From positions 1-64,000 of the forward strand of contig JAYJMM010000102.1 in the NCBI GenBank assembly GCA_037349105.1: a DNA stretch of 64,000 nt, given 5' to 3'. Positions 33,940 through 46,299 of this stretch are shown one piece after another. The stretch is from Limnomonas spitsbergensis. Its lineage: Eukaryota > Chlorophyta > Chlorophyceae > Chlamydomonadales. Each line of letters starts with the position of its first letter. The stretch's first letter is position 1. A program made the position numbers and the translations under genes. Under the pieces are notes generated by a model. It had not been told where the DNA came from and made no database searches. It worked only from the letters and a program-made list of their open reading frames with translations.

Positions 33940-35200
33940 CTGTGGCTCAATTGGTGCTCAACAACCTGATCATGGGGATCAGCCGGGGGCCGTAACCGCT
34001 GCAGCATCGCGGCAGGTTTGCAGTGGCAAGAACCGTATGGTTGATGGCGCGGTAACAGCAGCAGGGTTGCCATGCAATGGCGAGCGCCGTATTGGTGGTG
34101 GGGAAGAGGAGGATGAGGAATCGCCACGTGTGACTCTGTGGGACGTGTTGGTGACTGGGAGACACCGGTTGCCACAAGTAGGATTTGATGGGCTGCAAGT
34201 GGACTGCTGCAACGTCACCTTCGTTCCCTGTTGACTGTTGTGATGCCAATTTTGCCTGCTTGTGCCACGTGCAAGAAATTTGACAGTTGTGCCAATTGTG
34301 TTGGCCCGTATTGATGGGCTGCGAGTGAGAGTTGATGGGATGCAAGTATAGACTCTGGCTGCAAGGGGACTCCTATTGATCAAGGACCAGGGATGTGCTG
34401 AGAACGCTCTTGAAGGTGGCTGAATTATGTAGCTGAGTCTCAGTCACCGTAATTTCGAAGCAAATTCAGCTACTTTTGGTAGTAAGAGGCCGTAATAGCA
34501 GACACGATCTCTGAATTATGGCGCAATTGCACAACATTGTTAAGGACACCTGAGAAATCGCACTGGGATTTGGTTTTCTGTGTTGCTTTTGAGGACTACG
34601 TAGGTATGAATCGAATCTTAACGCATCTGTCCCACTCCCTGGCAACCCACCGTGCTGCTGAGTTCCTACCTCTATGCTTCAGCTTTGCTAGCACTGTGGC
34701 AGGCCCGGGCGAAAATAAATCTGTGCATAGAAGTCTTTAAAATGTTGTAGGTGCAAATATTATAGAATTAGTGGGGAGTGTCCATATTTTTGTGTCCAGG
34801 TGGATTTCAGCTACAATTCATTCACATCACCGCTGAGGGTTGGCGAGACCTGGTGCGGCAAGTCATGTTGCTTGGGACACTGGAGTAGGTCCATCAATTT
34901 TCAGGGCGGAAGTTGCATAGGTGTCAATGACGTTACACCTTTGGGCCCTGCTCAAAACGGCTGGGTTGCGAGGGTGCCCACCTGTCGGGGATCGGAGAAA
35001 ATGCCGATTCACGAGTAAAAAAATGTAAGAGAATGGAGAAAGCGGGCAAGAAACGCAAATTACCTCCGCCCCATTGGAAAATAAAGATGATTCCCCCTCA
35101 AGAAACAAGGAACAAATTCCAGATATGTACATCCCTTCAAGAGCCTGTGAGTGGTCTTCGGCAGCATTTTACAAATACATGAAGCGGAAATTGTGGCTAT
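33940..35200. other. No gene recognised
   Basis: Short overlapping frames without motifs on either strand and no clear tandem repeat. Confidence 0.4.
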
Positions 35201-35203
35201 CAG

Positions 35204-36043
35204 CTACACCATGGCATCAGGGTTCCCCAGAGCCACCTCGTTCGAGTCCCCAAATACCTCCCATAACTCCTGAACATAGAAGGAATTGCAAACAACCTGG
35301 ATAATCGTGAATCGTGCGGAATGCACGAAGCGGTCCCCGTCCTCCATCATCATTTCCAGGTGGGCCCAAGAAAGCAAAACAATCTTTGACTTCTCTTCAA
35401 TATCCCCCGCCAACTTCACCCACCCCAAGAGGACAAAGCAAATACTGGTCAGAAGGAATAACCAGAAGAAATGCAGCAAAGGGACTGGGAGTGAACTCCT
35501 GAAGCAAAAAGCCACACCTTGAAGACTTGCCACAACTAGGTAGGCCCAGTAAGCAATTGAATGCCAAACGAATTTAAACCTCCTCCCGGACAACACCAGG
35601 CCTGCAATCACACTGATAATACGCCATAATACAGCCACGACAACTTTGCATACGCAATACACTACAAAGAAGCAGGCCCACAAAACAAATGCTGAGAACA
35701 AATACCACACCCAGTGGATTGCAAACGACAAATACCACCTCAAGAGAGCCCCAAAGCCAGCCCTCCAGCCAGCCGGGACCCGCCAAGTCATCACCGGCTT
35801 CAGCGGCTGTGGGACCCAAAAAGTATGAAGCCACAGCGACAATGAGCTCCACAATATACATACGATAGCCCAGACAGCATCAGCCTGAGATAGCTGCTTC
35901 CAGATGGCCCCTATCAGTAGGGTGACTGCAATCATCAACAAGACCGATGCCGCTTGGCCCTGCATCCACGTTGGACACCAGGGCGGCACGACGATGCCGA
36001 TCAGATAGCCCGCCATAAACTGGACCAACAGTCTCAGGGTAAA
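35204..36043 (-). CDS. Multi-pass membrane protein, terminal exon
   Basis: The frame is open from a good acceptor (CTGACAG before 36043) to TAG at 35204-35206, about 279 codons; the first ATG is about eleven codons in. There are five or six hydrophobic segments, for example ASVLLMIAVTLLIGAIW, WAIVCILWSSLSLWL, FSAFVLWACFFVVYCV, VLWRIISVIAGLVL and FFWLFLLTSICFVLLGW. The C-terminal 60 residues are hydrophilic, with EMMMEDGDRF. No family recognised. The acceptor suggests upstream exons at higher coordinates. It is the longest non-repetitive frame in the window, hence likely real. Confidence 0.6.
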   Translation of the reverse strand, partial: FTLRLLVQFMAGYLIGIVVPPWCPTWMQGQAASVLLMIAVTLLIGAIWKQLSQADAVWAIVCILWSSLSLWLHTFWVPQPLKPVMTWRVPAGWRAGFGALLRWYLSFAIHWVWYLFSAFVLWACFFVVYCVCKVVVAVLWRIISVIAGLVLSGRRFKFVWHSIAYWAYLVVASLQGVAFCFRSSLPVPLLHFFWLFLLTSICFVLLGWVKLAGDIEEKSKIVLLSWAHLEMMMEDGDRFVHSARFTIIQVVCNSFYVQELWEVFGDSNEVALGNPDAMV

Positions 36044-36049
36044 CTGTCA

Positions 36050-38150
36050 GGATGCCTTCAACCGGCCTGTCATAGTCGGGATGGCGTCGAGCTCCGCCTT
36101 CCGCACCCGCCAACTGTTCACCTGTTTAGCATGGGGGTAAAAGCATATTATGAAAGAAAGTTTGATGCACGTGACTTCAGTCTAGGGGTTAAGGGTTGAG
36201 TCTAGGGCATGTGGAACCTTTCAAAAAAAGTTCATCATACCCCATTGTGGCCAAGTACAACCGCCCCACTCGGCCATAAATTACGAATTTGCCCATCTTC
36301 CTCCCTAAACACTAGAGAGTTCAAATTTCCCCTTGTACCAGGCATGTTGCCATGTACGGTGACACTACCCAATAAGGGCAGTACATTGGCGCATCGCCGA
36401 CTAAAAGGATATGAGCCAATGGGTCATGGGAGGGTCTGGCGAGCTGACTCCTGCTCCAAGAATCCTTGTTCAAGTCCGTGGTGCCTGACCTGGGTCACCG
36501 AGGCGACCGGGTGGAGGTCTGTTGTATCTCTCTGTGTGCTAAATAATTCAAGTTGTAGTGAAGTTCAAGTTTGTTCTGTAAAATCCCATGCCGGCATGCC
36601 CTGACCACTTGCTCTTTCTAAGCTCAGAGCTGTCCCCCTAACCCACCAGCCTGCAAGGATAGCCAGAGGAAGCCAAGGCACAGGGGTTGCAAGGCCACTT
36701 TATCCTGACTTTGTGTGTAAACACTAGTGGAGAACATCCCACACTCACCCAAGCCGTCCATTGCTGTCCCGTGTTCAGCCAAGGCTCCTCCATAGGAACC
36801 GGTTGCAAGACGCCTGCATCGACGCAACCCAACCTTGTCAGCTCAACGCGGGCAAGGGGGCATGAGGACTGCTAGGGGGCTTGGGGGCAATGCGCCATGC
36901 AGAGTCTGGAATGCTCTGAGGTAGCTGTTGGATGCTTCTTGTCAAATCGGAAACGTGCATGCACTGACTGATGCAGCTCATTCAGCTTGTATACATGTTC
37001 TCAATCTCATCTTATGTGGGGCGGAGCTTAGGTGATCATCATAGCTAATACCATACAGTGATGTACATGGCGGTGAGAGGAGTCGATTTTAGAAGACCAA
37101 AAATGGAAGGAAAGAGGGACGACTTCTCTGAGACAAAGACAGGGGGGAAGATGCTTCATCCCCCAATACGGCAGGGCCTGAGGTGCGGTCAGGAAAAGCG
37201 TAAGGGGCGCCGGCTTTCCCAGCCTGCGACAACAAAACAGGTCCTTGGCCCCACGGAAATGCCCATGGAGTTTGTGTAGGACAGTGGCAAAAGCCAGGCG
37301 GAAGTTCAGTTTTCCAAGAGTCAAGGAATCTCCCATGCAGGCGGAGTCCATGCAAGGAGCCGAAATAGGGAGCCAGTGCAGGGAGCCCATTTAGGGAACC
37401 AGTGCAAAATGGAGCATGAAACTTTGCAGGAAGGCGCAGGCAGCCAATCGACGGAGACCAAACAGAAAGATAAAGGGTCTGACGTCCGGACGTGGGGCAG
37501 CCAGTAAGGGCAAGAGGGCAGAAAAGGGGGCAGGAGGAGGGCCGCCAGGGTTGCAGGAGGGCATCCAGCGGCAGCAACAGCCCTTGAGGTTCTTCTACCG
37601 GCATACAGGTGGTGTCCTCCCTAGCCGGTATGCCGGTATGCTGGTATGCCGGTAAAGGCCCCAGGAGGGGGGATATCGTCTAGCTGGTAGATCTAAGCAT
37701 GCCGGTAGTGTCTCATTTGAAACTAAAAGAGGTAAGGAAGGGAAACGGCTTCTCTGCACTAAAAGTAGGGGTGACACATGTTTCATCCCCCAGAACAGAA
37801 GGGCCTGGCTTGCGGCCAGAAAAAGGAAAAAGGAAGGGTGAACTGCGATTCCCAGTTGAGGGCCCTTGGGCCCACGACGTGCAGGAGGGCGCATGGATAC
37901 AGGAGGGCTGCATGCAGGAGGGTAGGCCGACAAGGGGGCTGACGGCAGCAAGAAGGGGTAGGGGAACTCAAAAGGGAGCAGGCAGTGCGAGCGCATGTGC
38001 CTCAGGGGGCGTGCTCAAGTGGTGAGAAGCAGGCCTCCGGCCGAAGGCCCGGGCAGCATGCTTGATCACACATGGGCAGCATGTAGTGGCGCATCGCCTG
38101 CTACCCTAGTGATGAGCCCCAAGCACGCGCGTGTGTTAACAGTGGAATCA
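36050..38150. other. No gene recognised; imperfect duplication inside
   Basis: About 37080-37260 and 37700-37870 are diverged copies of one another (GCTTCATCCCCC and GTTTCATCCCCC followed by similar AGGGCCTG text). At 37605-37655 a short CCGGTATG repeat occurs. Overlapping frames lack motifs. Confidence 0.5.
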
Positions 38151-38154
38151 TCCC

Positions 38155-38425
38155 AGGGTCCAGGCAGGGCCTCAGGGTTCATCCCCGGGTCCATGCAGGG
38201 CCTCAGGGTGCATCCCAGGGTCCATGCATGGCCTCAAGGTGCGTCCTTGGGTCCATGCAGGGCCCCAAGGTGCATCCCCAGGTCCATGCAGGGCCTCAAG
38301 ATGCATCCCCGGGTCCATGCAGGGCCTCAAGGTGCATCCCTGGGTCCATGCAAGGCCTCAGGGTGCATCCCCGGGTCCATGCAGGGCCTCAGGGTGCATC
38401 CTACGGTCTATGCAGGGCCAAAGTG
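38155..38425. repeat. 31-bp minisatellite, 8-9 copies
   Basis: Unit GGTCCATGCAGGGCCTCAAG then GTGCATCCCCG; period 31 (38281 to 38312). Three plus-strand frames stay open through it; they are artefacts. Confidence 0.9.
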
Positions 38426-38544
38426 CGAACATGAAACATCTGCTTTCGCTGGCTTGCACACGGCCAGTGCGCCAGGTCCCTGTCCCGGCCTAGATGGGTC
38501 ACACTAGGTTGAGGATCTACCCCTTCCTCCACGTATGATCTCAC

Positions 38545-38740
38545 CTTGGGCTTGAAGCAAGATAATCTCTTTCCTCCGAAGCTCCACCAGGTTTGCGCAG
38601 GTGGTGACGTACGCGGGATGATCGACCGAGAGCGGTTCAAGCTTGGCCTCAACCTGCAAAATCTTGGCCTTTACCTGCAAAATCTCGGCCTCAAGCTCCG
38701 AAATACCGGCCATCTTCCAGAAAATGGGGTCACTTCCGTC
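38545..38740 (-). CDS. Coiled-coil exon of an unknown gene
   Basis: Acceptor TTTTGTGCAG, donor GTGAGA, 196 bases without a stop. It encodes MAGISELEAEILQVKAKILQ, then VEAKLEPLSVDHPAYVTTC, then LVELRRKEIILLQAQ. The heptad pattern (ELEAEIL..KAKIL..EAKLE) predicts a coiled coil broken by a Pro-containing turn. It could belong to the same transcription unit as the membrane exon at 35204, but the phases (1 out, 0 in) require another exon between. Confidence 0.55.
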
Positions 38741-39650
38741 CTGCACAAAATGCAAGCAAAATATTCCATGTAATCTGCAAGTAGTCGACGAAACCTCAAC
38801 CAATCTGCACTCCCTGGACTAAAGGGAGACTACCATTCCCAATCGTCCACCTGCACTATCTCATGAAGCAGCAGCTATTTCCTCCCGGGCCCAGGGAACT
38901 TCAGCAGGAGCATACTGGAGAATCCTAGGACAAAGCCGCTACCGTACCAGTTCGCTCTAATTGGCCAATGAGCTAATCCTGGTTTGCAAGAAGGTAGGGA
39001 CATGCTTCTGTCCCTCACTGCTCAAAGCGCACCTGAGCACCAAACAGACTGAACTGAAGCTGCTTCCGAAAGAATGCTCCCGAGCGCCCGAGCTTCAGCC
39101 CCTGCATTCGACAAAAGAGAATGATTCATACCCACTTAGACAGACACTTCTGCAGTGAAAGCGAAGTCGCCACGGAGTGGTCGACGCAAATCCACAGATC
39201 CATAATGACCAGATGAAATTACCCACTTTCTGGCCAGAAGTAACGAAGCCGAAGAAGTAGGAATCAATTGGAAGACAACGCCGGTGTGGCGTGGATTTTG
39301 GGAAGTACACGTGAACAGGACGACACAGAGATATTTCACTTTGGTTATAATAGATACAACACTTTTCCGTAGAAAGAAAGAAAGAAAACGCCTGAGCGTG
39401 GGTTGAGGAATACGGGATTTTAAATGCCGTACACCGGGAGACAAAAAGCTTTGTGGTTAAGGAGGGTCGTCAAGGGGTACCGATTCCTCACGCCTTAAAC
39501 AGAGTTACCGGCAGCCGTGACCCCAGCTGTGAGCCGTACTGGTGGGTTTTTTCCGTTCTCTTTTATTTGCAGCCCTTTTGTCAACTACATTAGCCATGTC
39601 GTCCTCATTGTCTCCGTTGTGACTTGTGCGCCTTCACTTTGTATAAGTCA
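38741..39650. other. No gene recognised
   Basis: Short unlinked frames without motifs on both strands; upstream exons of the coiled-coil gene may lie here but I cannot place them. Confidence 0.35.
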
Positions 39651-39654
39651 GCGG

Positions 39655-40408
39655 TTAGTCATTCGGATTTCAGTTGTTTCAGTTGGCCGATGATCAGCTC
39701 CAGGCTGCATTCCAACTCCCTGCGCTTGTATTAGTTGAGAAACATGGGGGACCAAAGCGCTCTTCGTCTTTGGTACATAGAGGTAGCAATTTCCACTGCG
39801 ATGTTTGACTGCCTCTTCGTCTCAGTAGATCCCCGCCAGCTCGGTTCTGTTGATGTGGGCCTTCACCTGCCGGGTGAATGGTGAGGTCTTGCTGGCTTGC
39901 TGCCCTGGTGGAGCACTCAGCATATGTAGACCTGTGCCGGACAAATGGCCTTTCTTGCCTCCCGGGCGGTTGATTTCCATGCAAGTGCCGTCAGTGTAGG
40001 CTGTAGGCCTCCATTCATGCATCAACGCATTGTTCTCGTGAAACCAGTCCAGGCAGTCCTCTTCGTGCATGGCCTCGTTGAAGGCTGGCACGCCGGGGAT
40101 GTCTGAGTCTTGAAGGGCACAAAGGAATGCTTGTGACTCTTAGATGCTGCTGCCATGCTCATTTTGTGTATTGCATGCCTTCCCATGCGCATGGGTGTCT
40201 TCTTACTGGTTTCTGCCCACCTGCCCACCAGCTTCAGGGGCCTTTCACCTCTGGGTGTGGAGTTGCCAGGGTGAGGGCTCTGCGGAGTTGGTTGACGAGG
40301 CGTCCACTGGGTGGGATGTCTCGGTGAGAGAGGGGCGTAGGGGCATGCTCTGCGACGATGGGGGATATTAGTCGTGCCTGCCGTGCGTCCGTCTTCATTT
40401 TGAATCAC
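39655..40408 (-). pseudogene. Retroelement RNase H fragment, copy 2
   Basis: Sister of 14630-15404. This copy keeps the catalytic-type TAYTDGTC and NRTELAGIY motifs in one frame (VPAFNEAMHEEDCLDWFHEN upstream), so it is better preserved than copy 1, but the N-terminal part is frameshifted and no reverse transcriptase domain is visible. Confidence 0.65.
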
Positions 40409-40727
40409 TACGATACCCGTGCGGCATTAAGGTAGTGACTATGGGTAAGCTCCCTGAGTCCACGTTTCCTCTTTCCTGATTGGGAACGGGGAGCCTTGAG
40501 TGCTTCCGAGCCTAGTGCAGTCTTGTGGGGTTTTGTCCAACCATGCCTGGTAGGCAGGCCTGCCAGGCAATTTATCTTTCTGGGTGTGTAAAAGACTGTT
40601 GCTGTTGATACCCTGGTCATGTGTGCAGACCCTACGGCCCACCTGACTGCTTTGTCAAGGGAGGGGTCATCCCAATTAGAGTACGCATGTGAGGACCCAG
40701 TCCACTGTGTTTGCAGACGTCTGTGTG

Positions 40728-41910
40728 TGCCTCAGAGGCTTGATCCCGGGGGTGATTGCTCCAGTAGGTGACAGTGTGCCCCAAAGGCTAGATCCCGGGG
40801 GTGATTGCTCCAGTAGGTGACAGTGTGCCCCAAAGGCTTGATCCCAGGGGTGATTGCTCCAGTAGGTGACAGTGTGCCCCAAAGGCTAGATCCCGGGGGT
40901 GATTGCTCCAGTAGGTGACAGTGTGCCTCAGAGGCTTGATCCCGGGGGTGATTGCTCCAGTAGGTGACAGTGTGCCTCAGAGGCTTGATCCCGGGGGTGA
41001 TTGCTCCAGTAGGTGACAGTGTGCCTCAGAGGCTAGATCCCGGGGGTGATTGCTCCAGTAGGTGACAGTGTGCCCCAAAGGCTTGATCCCGGGGGTGATG
41101 GCTCCAGTAGGTGACTGTGTGCCTCAGAGGCTTGATCCTGGGGGTGATTGCTCCAGGAGGTGACAGTGTGCCTCAGAGGCTTGATCCCGGGGGTAATCGC
41201 TCCAGTAGGTGACAGTGTGCCCCAAAGGCTAGATCCCGGGGGTGATTGCTCCAGTAGGTGACTGTGTGCCTCAGAGGCTTGATCCTGGGGGTGATTGCTC
41301 CAGTAGGTGACAGTGTGCCCCAAAGGCTAGATCCCGGGGGTGATTGCTCCAGTAGGTGACAGTGTGCCCCAAAGGCTTGATCCCGGGGGTGATTGCTCCA
41401 GTAGGTGACAGTGTGCCTCAGAGGCTTGATCCCGGGGGTGATTGCTCCAGTAGGTGACAGTGTGCCCCAAAGGCTAGATCCCGGGGGTGATTGCTCCAGT
41501 AGGTGACAGTGTGCCCCAAATGCTAGATCCCGGGGGTGATTGCTCCAGTAGGTGACTGTGTGCCTCAGAGGCTTGATCCTGGGGGTGATTGCTCCAGTAG
41601 GTGACAGTGTGCCTCAGAGGCTTGATCCTGGGGGTGATTGCTCCAGTAGGTGACAGTGTGCCTCAGAGGCTTGATCCCGGGGGTAATCGCTCTAGTAGGT
41701 GACAGTGTGCCTCAGAGGCTTGATCCCGGGGGTGATTGCTCCAGTAGGTGACAGTGTGCCCCAAAGGCTAGATCCCGGGGGTGATTGCTCCAGCAGGTGA
41801 CAGTGTGCCCCAAAGGCTAGATCCCGGGGGTGATTGCTCCAGTAGGTGACAGTCTGCCCCAAAGGCTAGATCCCGGGGGTGATTGCTCCAGTAGGTGACA
41901 GTGTGCCCAT
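40728..41910. repeat. 49-bp minisatellite, about 24 copies
   Basis: Same unit as 15709-16108. Two unit classes (CCCAAAGGCTAG and CTCAGAGGCTTG) alternate in blocks, indicating expansion since the duplication. Confidence 0.95.
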
Positions 41911-43400
41911 CAACATTAAACAGGCGGGATAATGGTTCTTTGGTGATGCCAAAATATTGGCATGTCGCTGTTTTGATCTGCGGGTCGATGCTGAGTTGGT
42001 CGGGCCATTGCTTACTTGGAGCCTTGTTCACCTCCTTGTATCTTACTATCAGGTCCGCCACTGCTTGTTCTCATGAGGAGGGTGGAGAAGTCGTGTCTGC
42101 GTGTGAGTGCAACGGTGTCATAGAGGAGATGGAGGGTGCGCAATCTACATTTGGTGACTCCCCATGCATCTGCCGTTCCCTGCACATATATATGCCACAT
42201 CGGTTTTGTGATTGTCATTGCTGCTCTTTGAAGCCCACGTCTCGATATCTCTGATTTGTCTGGTGCATTCTCCTGAGGGGGAGATGTCCACTTGGGGGTC
42301 CATATCAATGCTGATGCAGTCCCGGATGATGTCCCCGAGGGTAGAATTCCAGCTGCTCTGGTTAGTATGGAAACCTGTTTGGCCGTGTTGGGTAGGTCGG
42401 CATCCATGGTTCTAGCTCAGGTCCCGGCCGGTGGTTGGTCATGGTCCTCTGATATCAACTTTCTGAGGAGCATTGCCATGTTCTTGTCTTGAAGAAGAAT
42501 ATCTTCTGCTTCCCAGCTAGGGGTCCGGGTAGCTCTGACCAGTCCAGTTGCTGGTGAGTTATGAGCGGTATCGGTGCACGATGGACACTGCCCAATAATT
42601 AGCTGCATCCCTGTCTTCTCCGGGAGGCCTGGTGAGGCAAGGCCTGCTGCTTGGGCCATCGTCCGTAGGCTGGCCAAGGTTGAGTACCCATCATTCCGGC
42701 CGTGGCCGAACAACGACCTGTCAAAAGCGACATGCGCTTATTACAAAATCTAGCAGCGATTCATTCACTTCGATGGATATAGTGACAGTGGCTGCTTGAA
42801 ATACCGAGATCGATTACCAAATGCAAGAAATAGCTAGGGCCTAGGGGAAGGGTCCGGTGCACTGTGATTTAATGTGTCCTGACTGGGGTGTGGGTCAAGG
42901 GCGCCTGCCATCTTCCTACTGGACACAACAACTGACCTTCACCTGAATATGTAAGCCACGACTGACATGAACCCCAAAACCCTTCAACCATACACCATCA
43001 CCCCTAAACCTAAACCCTGATGGGACCCACCCCTGATGCTCCATGTATACCTCCAGCAGCAAGGGGGATAAAAGAGACGAGTGACAGTGAGACTGAGATT
43101 GGGTCAGCCACTTGTGCAGCATGTGACCATGCGGCGGCGGTGGCTGGGTAATCCGGAAGCGGGGATTGAGGGACACACAGAACCCGTGCCAGGTGTATGT
43201 GTCTCAGCCTCCACCCACAAACCGTTCAGTACCTGGAGCTCCTGCTTTGCATGCGGACCCTACACCAAGTTGCCTGGAGGCCTTTGATAACGACAGGGCC
43301 CTCCTTTCTTTTCATTCATTGATGGGTGTTTTAATCTTAGTTTCTTTCGACGGGCTCTGTCTGGCCCTTTCGTAAAGGCGTTGGGTGGATACGGTTTGTC
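41911..43400. other. No gene recognised
   Basis: Replaces, in the second segmental copy, the ferroxidase exons and 43-bp array found at 16.1-26.1 kb in the first. Minus-strand frames of about 100-130 codons at 42012-42713 might be more retroelement sequence but show no motif. Confidence 0.4.
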
Positions 43401-43407
43401 GCTCCGG

Positions 43408-45330
43408 CAACCACTTGCCATGTGCAGGCCTGGTTGGCAGTGCCTGTCTCCCTCTTCCTGCTGTGCATGGTGAAACAACAAGCGTGTTGCATGCCTGTCT
43501 TCACCCACAGGCAAGTGCCGCATCCCTATATGTCAGCAAGCTGTGTACAGGGGTTTCAGTGTTTCCTGTTCTCTTCAGTTCAGAGATCCCTGGTCCATCC
43601 TCAGGCAAGTACCGCAGCAAGCCTTACACTGGTCTCACCAGATTGAAGATGTGTTATGTCGATTTGGGGGACGCCGTACGTTTCTGAGATATGAACTCTT
43701 AATGGTCCATTGACTGAACTTTGGGGGCGTCAAGGGCGAGGGCGTAATGACCTAGTCAGGTTCAATGTTGATGTAGGGTGCTTCAGCTAGTCTTGATTCT
43801 TAAGCTACACTACAGCTACCGCCCAGCATATGGACGGCTGGGCTTGGTGCAGTCTGACCTGCTGCTTGGGAAGTAGCCTAAGGCCGGTCAAGGTATGGTT
43901 CCCAGCAGAGGCGGCCCGACAGCCTATCTCAGGTGGTCTGGTACACACTTCAACCAACACTGGCCCGCATTCTCTCTCCGTAACCAGTGAATGGACGCAA
44001 AAATGAAATCTCAATTTAAGAGGAACAGCTCTGTTCCGCAGTATACCAGACGCCTGTGTCCTGTGCCCATGTGGCTCATGCTGGCCGGGTAGGGAGAACC
44101 CAGCAGAAGGGTAATGAAGTTATTTAAACCTAACCGCACTCAAGGCCATTGATGGCCTGGTGAAAAGTTTCCTGCCATCGGTGGGCTTTGGAGGCAGGTG
44201 ATCGGTGACCTGCTCCCTGGCTGAGACCGTTGCTGCACTTACCCATGGTACCTGTTAGCTGTTGTTAACCGAGGACCAAGGACCAAGCGCTGTTCTTGAT
44301 GCTGTCAACCACCTTGCGTGACCTGCTCCCTGGCTGAGACCGTTGCTGCACTTACCCATGGTACCTGTTAGCTGTTGTTAACCGAGGACCAAGGACCAAG
44401 CGCTGATCTTGATGCTGTCAACCAACTTGCGTGACCTGCTCCCTGGCTGAGACCGTTGCTGCACTTACCCATGGTACCTGTTAGCTGTTGTTAACCGAGG
44501 ACCAAGGACCAAGCGCTGTTCTTGATGCTGTCAACCACCTTGCGTGACCTGCTCCCTGGCTGAGACCGTTGCTGCACTTACCCATGGTACCTGTTAGCTG
44601 TTGTTAACCGAGGACCAAGGACCAAGCGCTGTTCTTGATGCTGTCAACCACCTTGCGTGACCTGCTCCCTGGCTGAGACCGTTGCTGCACTTACCCATGG
44701 TACCTGTTAGCTGTTGTTAACCGAGGACCAAGGACCAAGCGCTGTTCTTGATGCTGTCAACCACCTTGCGTGACCGCCTCGTGTCCATTCCCTTGTCACC
44801 TGAGCCACCTGATGCACTAACCTGTCTGGAGGCTGTCCAAAGGTTATCAGGAGCTGTTGCGATGCTGGCCATATACTATACAGAATATGTCTGGAAGCTT
44901 CTCAGATGCTGATGAGAAGCTGCCCAGATGCCACACCAACACTTCCGCTCCTTATACGGTCTCAGGTCTGGCCAGCTTTGCCCGCGCATGGTTGTGGGCA
45001 TGGAACCTCAAGCAGTGGACTTCTTTCTCGGACGGATTATGTGGCTTTTACAAAGGTGACTCTTTGTTACTTAAACGGCTCACCACTTTTTCAAATGCAG
45101 CACCCATGATGGTGTCGTGTTGTCTACCATGATATTTCAAAGGTCAAAGATTAGCCTTTTGGTCGACAGGCCCCTTGGGCTGCTAAGATGGCGCATGGTA
45201 CTCCTTATTTAATGCGGTTCAGCTACAAATCAGCTGCTTCACAGCATACGCACGGCCATGGGGGCCTGGGGCAGCAGGGCCTGCTGTTTGGGCCATTGGC
45301 TGTTGGCCGGTCAAGGTTGCGTCCCAATGG
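43408..45330. repeat. Segmental duplication, copy 2 (partner 26066-27640)
   Basis: Collinear with copy 1 except that one 113-base segment has been amplified to five copies at 44205-44770. Confidence 0.8.
44205..44770. repeat. 113-bp unit in five near-identical copies
   Basis: GTGACCTGCTCCCTGG starts at 44205, 44318, 44431, 44544 and 44657. The sister segment has a single copy near 26957, so expansion followed the duplication. The copies are almost identical, so it is recent or homogenised. Confidence 0.97.
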
Positions 45331-45879
45331 GCCCAGTGGACGTCACCCCGGCAGTACGCCAAAGGGGGTACGGAGTGCGCTAAATGAAAAAACGGCACTG
45401 GCTAACACGGCTTGTGCTGGATCCCTCAGTGGCTTTCAAAATGGCAAGAAGGCAACACCTCTTGTGTCATCCGCAACATTCATTTGTGTTTGTGATCAGG
45501 GTTCAGCTCTCATCAGCCGCTGAACCCTCAACATTGATCAGCCGCTGCGGCCATGAGGATAATCCCCCCACCTGTCCTAACCTGGTTGAAATCCAAATCT
45601 CCTAACCGGAGACCTGGACCACTGGTAGCACGGATCATCCTTCATTGAATAGGGGAATGGGGAGCCATGCCCCGAGGGGCTGGACCCAGCTGGGGATGGC
45701 CTTTGAGGATGCCTTGCAACATTCCACAAGATTCCGCAAAATTCTGCAAGATTCTGCAAGTGTCTGCCCTCTTGCGCCCACCCCACCCACTTCAAAACAC
45801 ACGCCATTAGGTAGGTGCGGGACTGTGCGACACGTTTCCTAAGAGGTGTCAGGGCTGGGTGCAGGCTGATATGATCTCT

Positions 45880-46200
45880 CTGTGCTACACCTCCGCCTCG
45901 TGTACCTCTGCCCTATGCACCTTCACCTGCCGCACTTCCATCTAGTGTACCTCAACCTGTACATCAGCATGTCGGACCTCCATCTGTACCTCAGCATGTT
46001 GTACATCCATCTGTACCTCAGCCTGTTGTACCTGCACCCATTATACCTCAACCCTGTACCCCCTGCTATACCTCCCGCTGCACTTACCGCTAAACCTTTC
46101 ACTGTACCTCTGTTTTGCATCCCGCTGTACAACCCGCTTATACTCCCGCTTACCCTCCTGCTGTTGATTGTTACACTTCCTGCACCTGTGATGGGTTCCA
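45880..46200. repeat. TGTACCTCAGC degenerate repeat
   Basis: Imperfect units around ATCTGTACCTCAGCATGTTG. Low-complexity open frames on both strands follow from it. Confidence 0.7.
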
Positions 46201-46299
46201 TACTTCCCTCACCATAGCCCCACATGTAAGATGTCAGCCCCCCACCGTTCTCTAGCTTGTAAAGCTGCCACCAAGTGTCTCCTCACATATCAGCCCCCC

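Noticed and set aside
33945..34383. 130-codon minus-strand frames
   Set aside because: Two overlapping frames without motifs; no supporting splice sites.
45882..46217. Hydrophobic 111-codon plus-strand frame
   Set aside because: Built from a degenerate TGTACCTCAGC repeat; apparent membrane character is a by-product.
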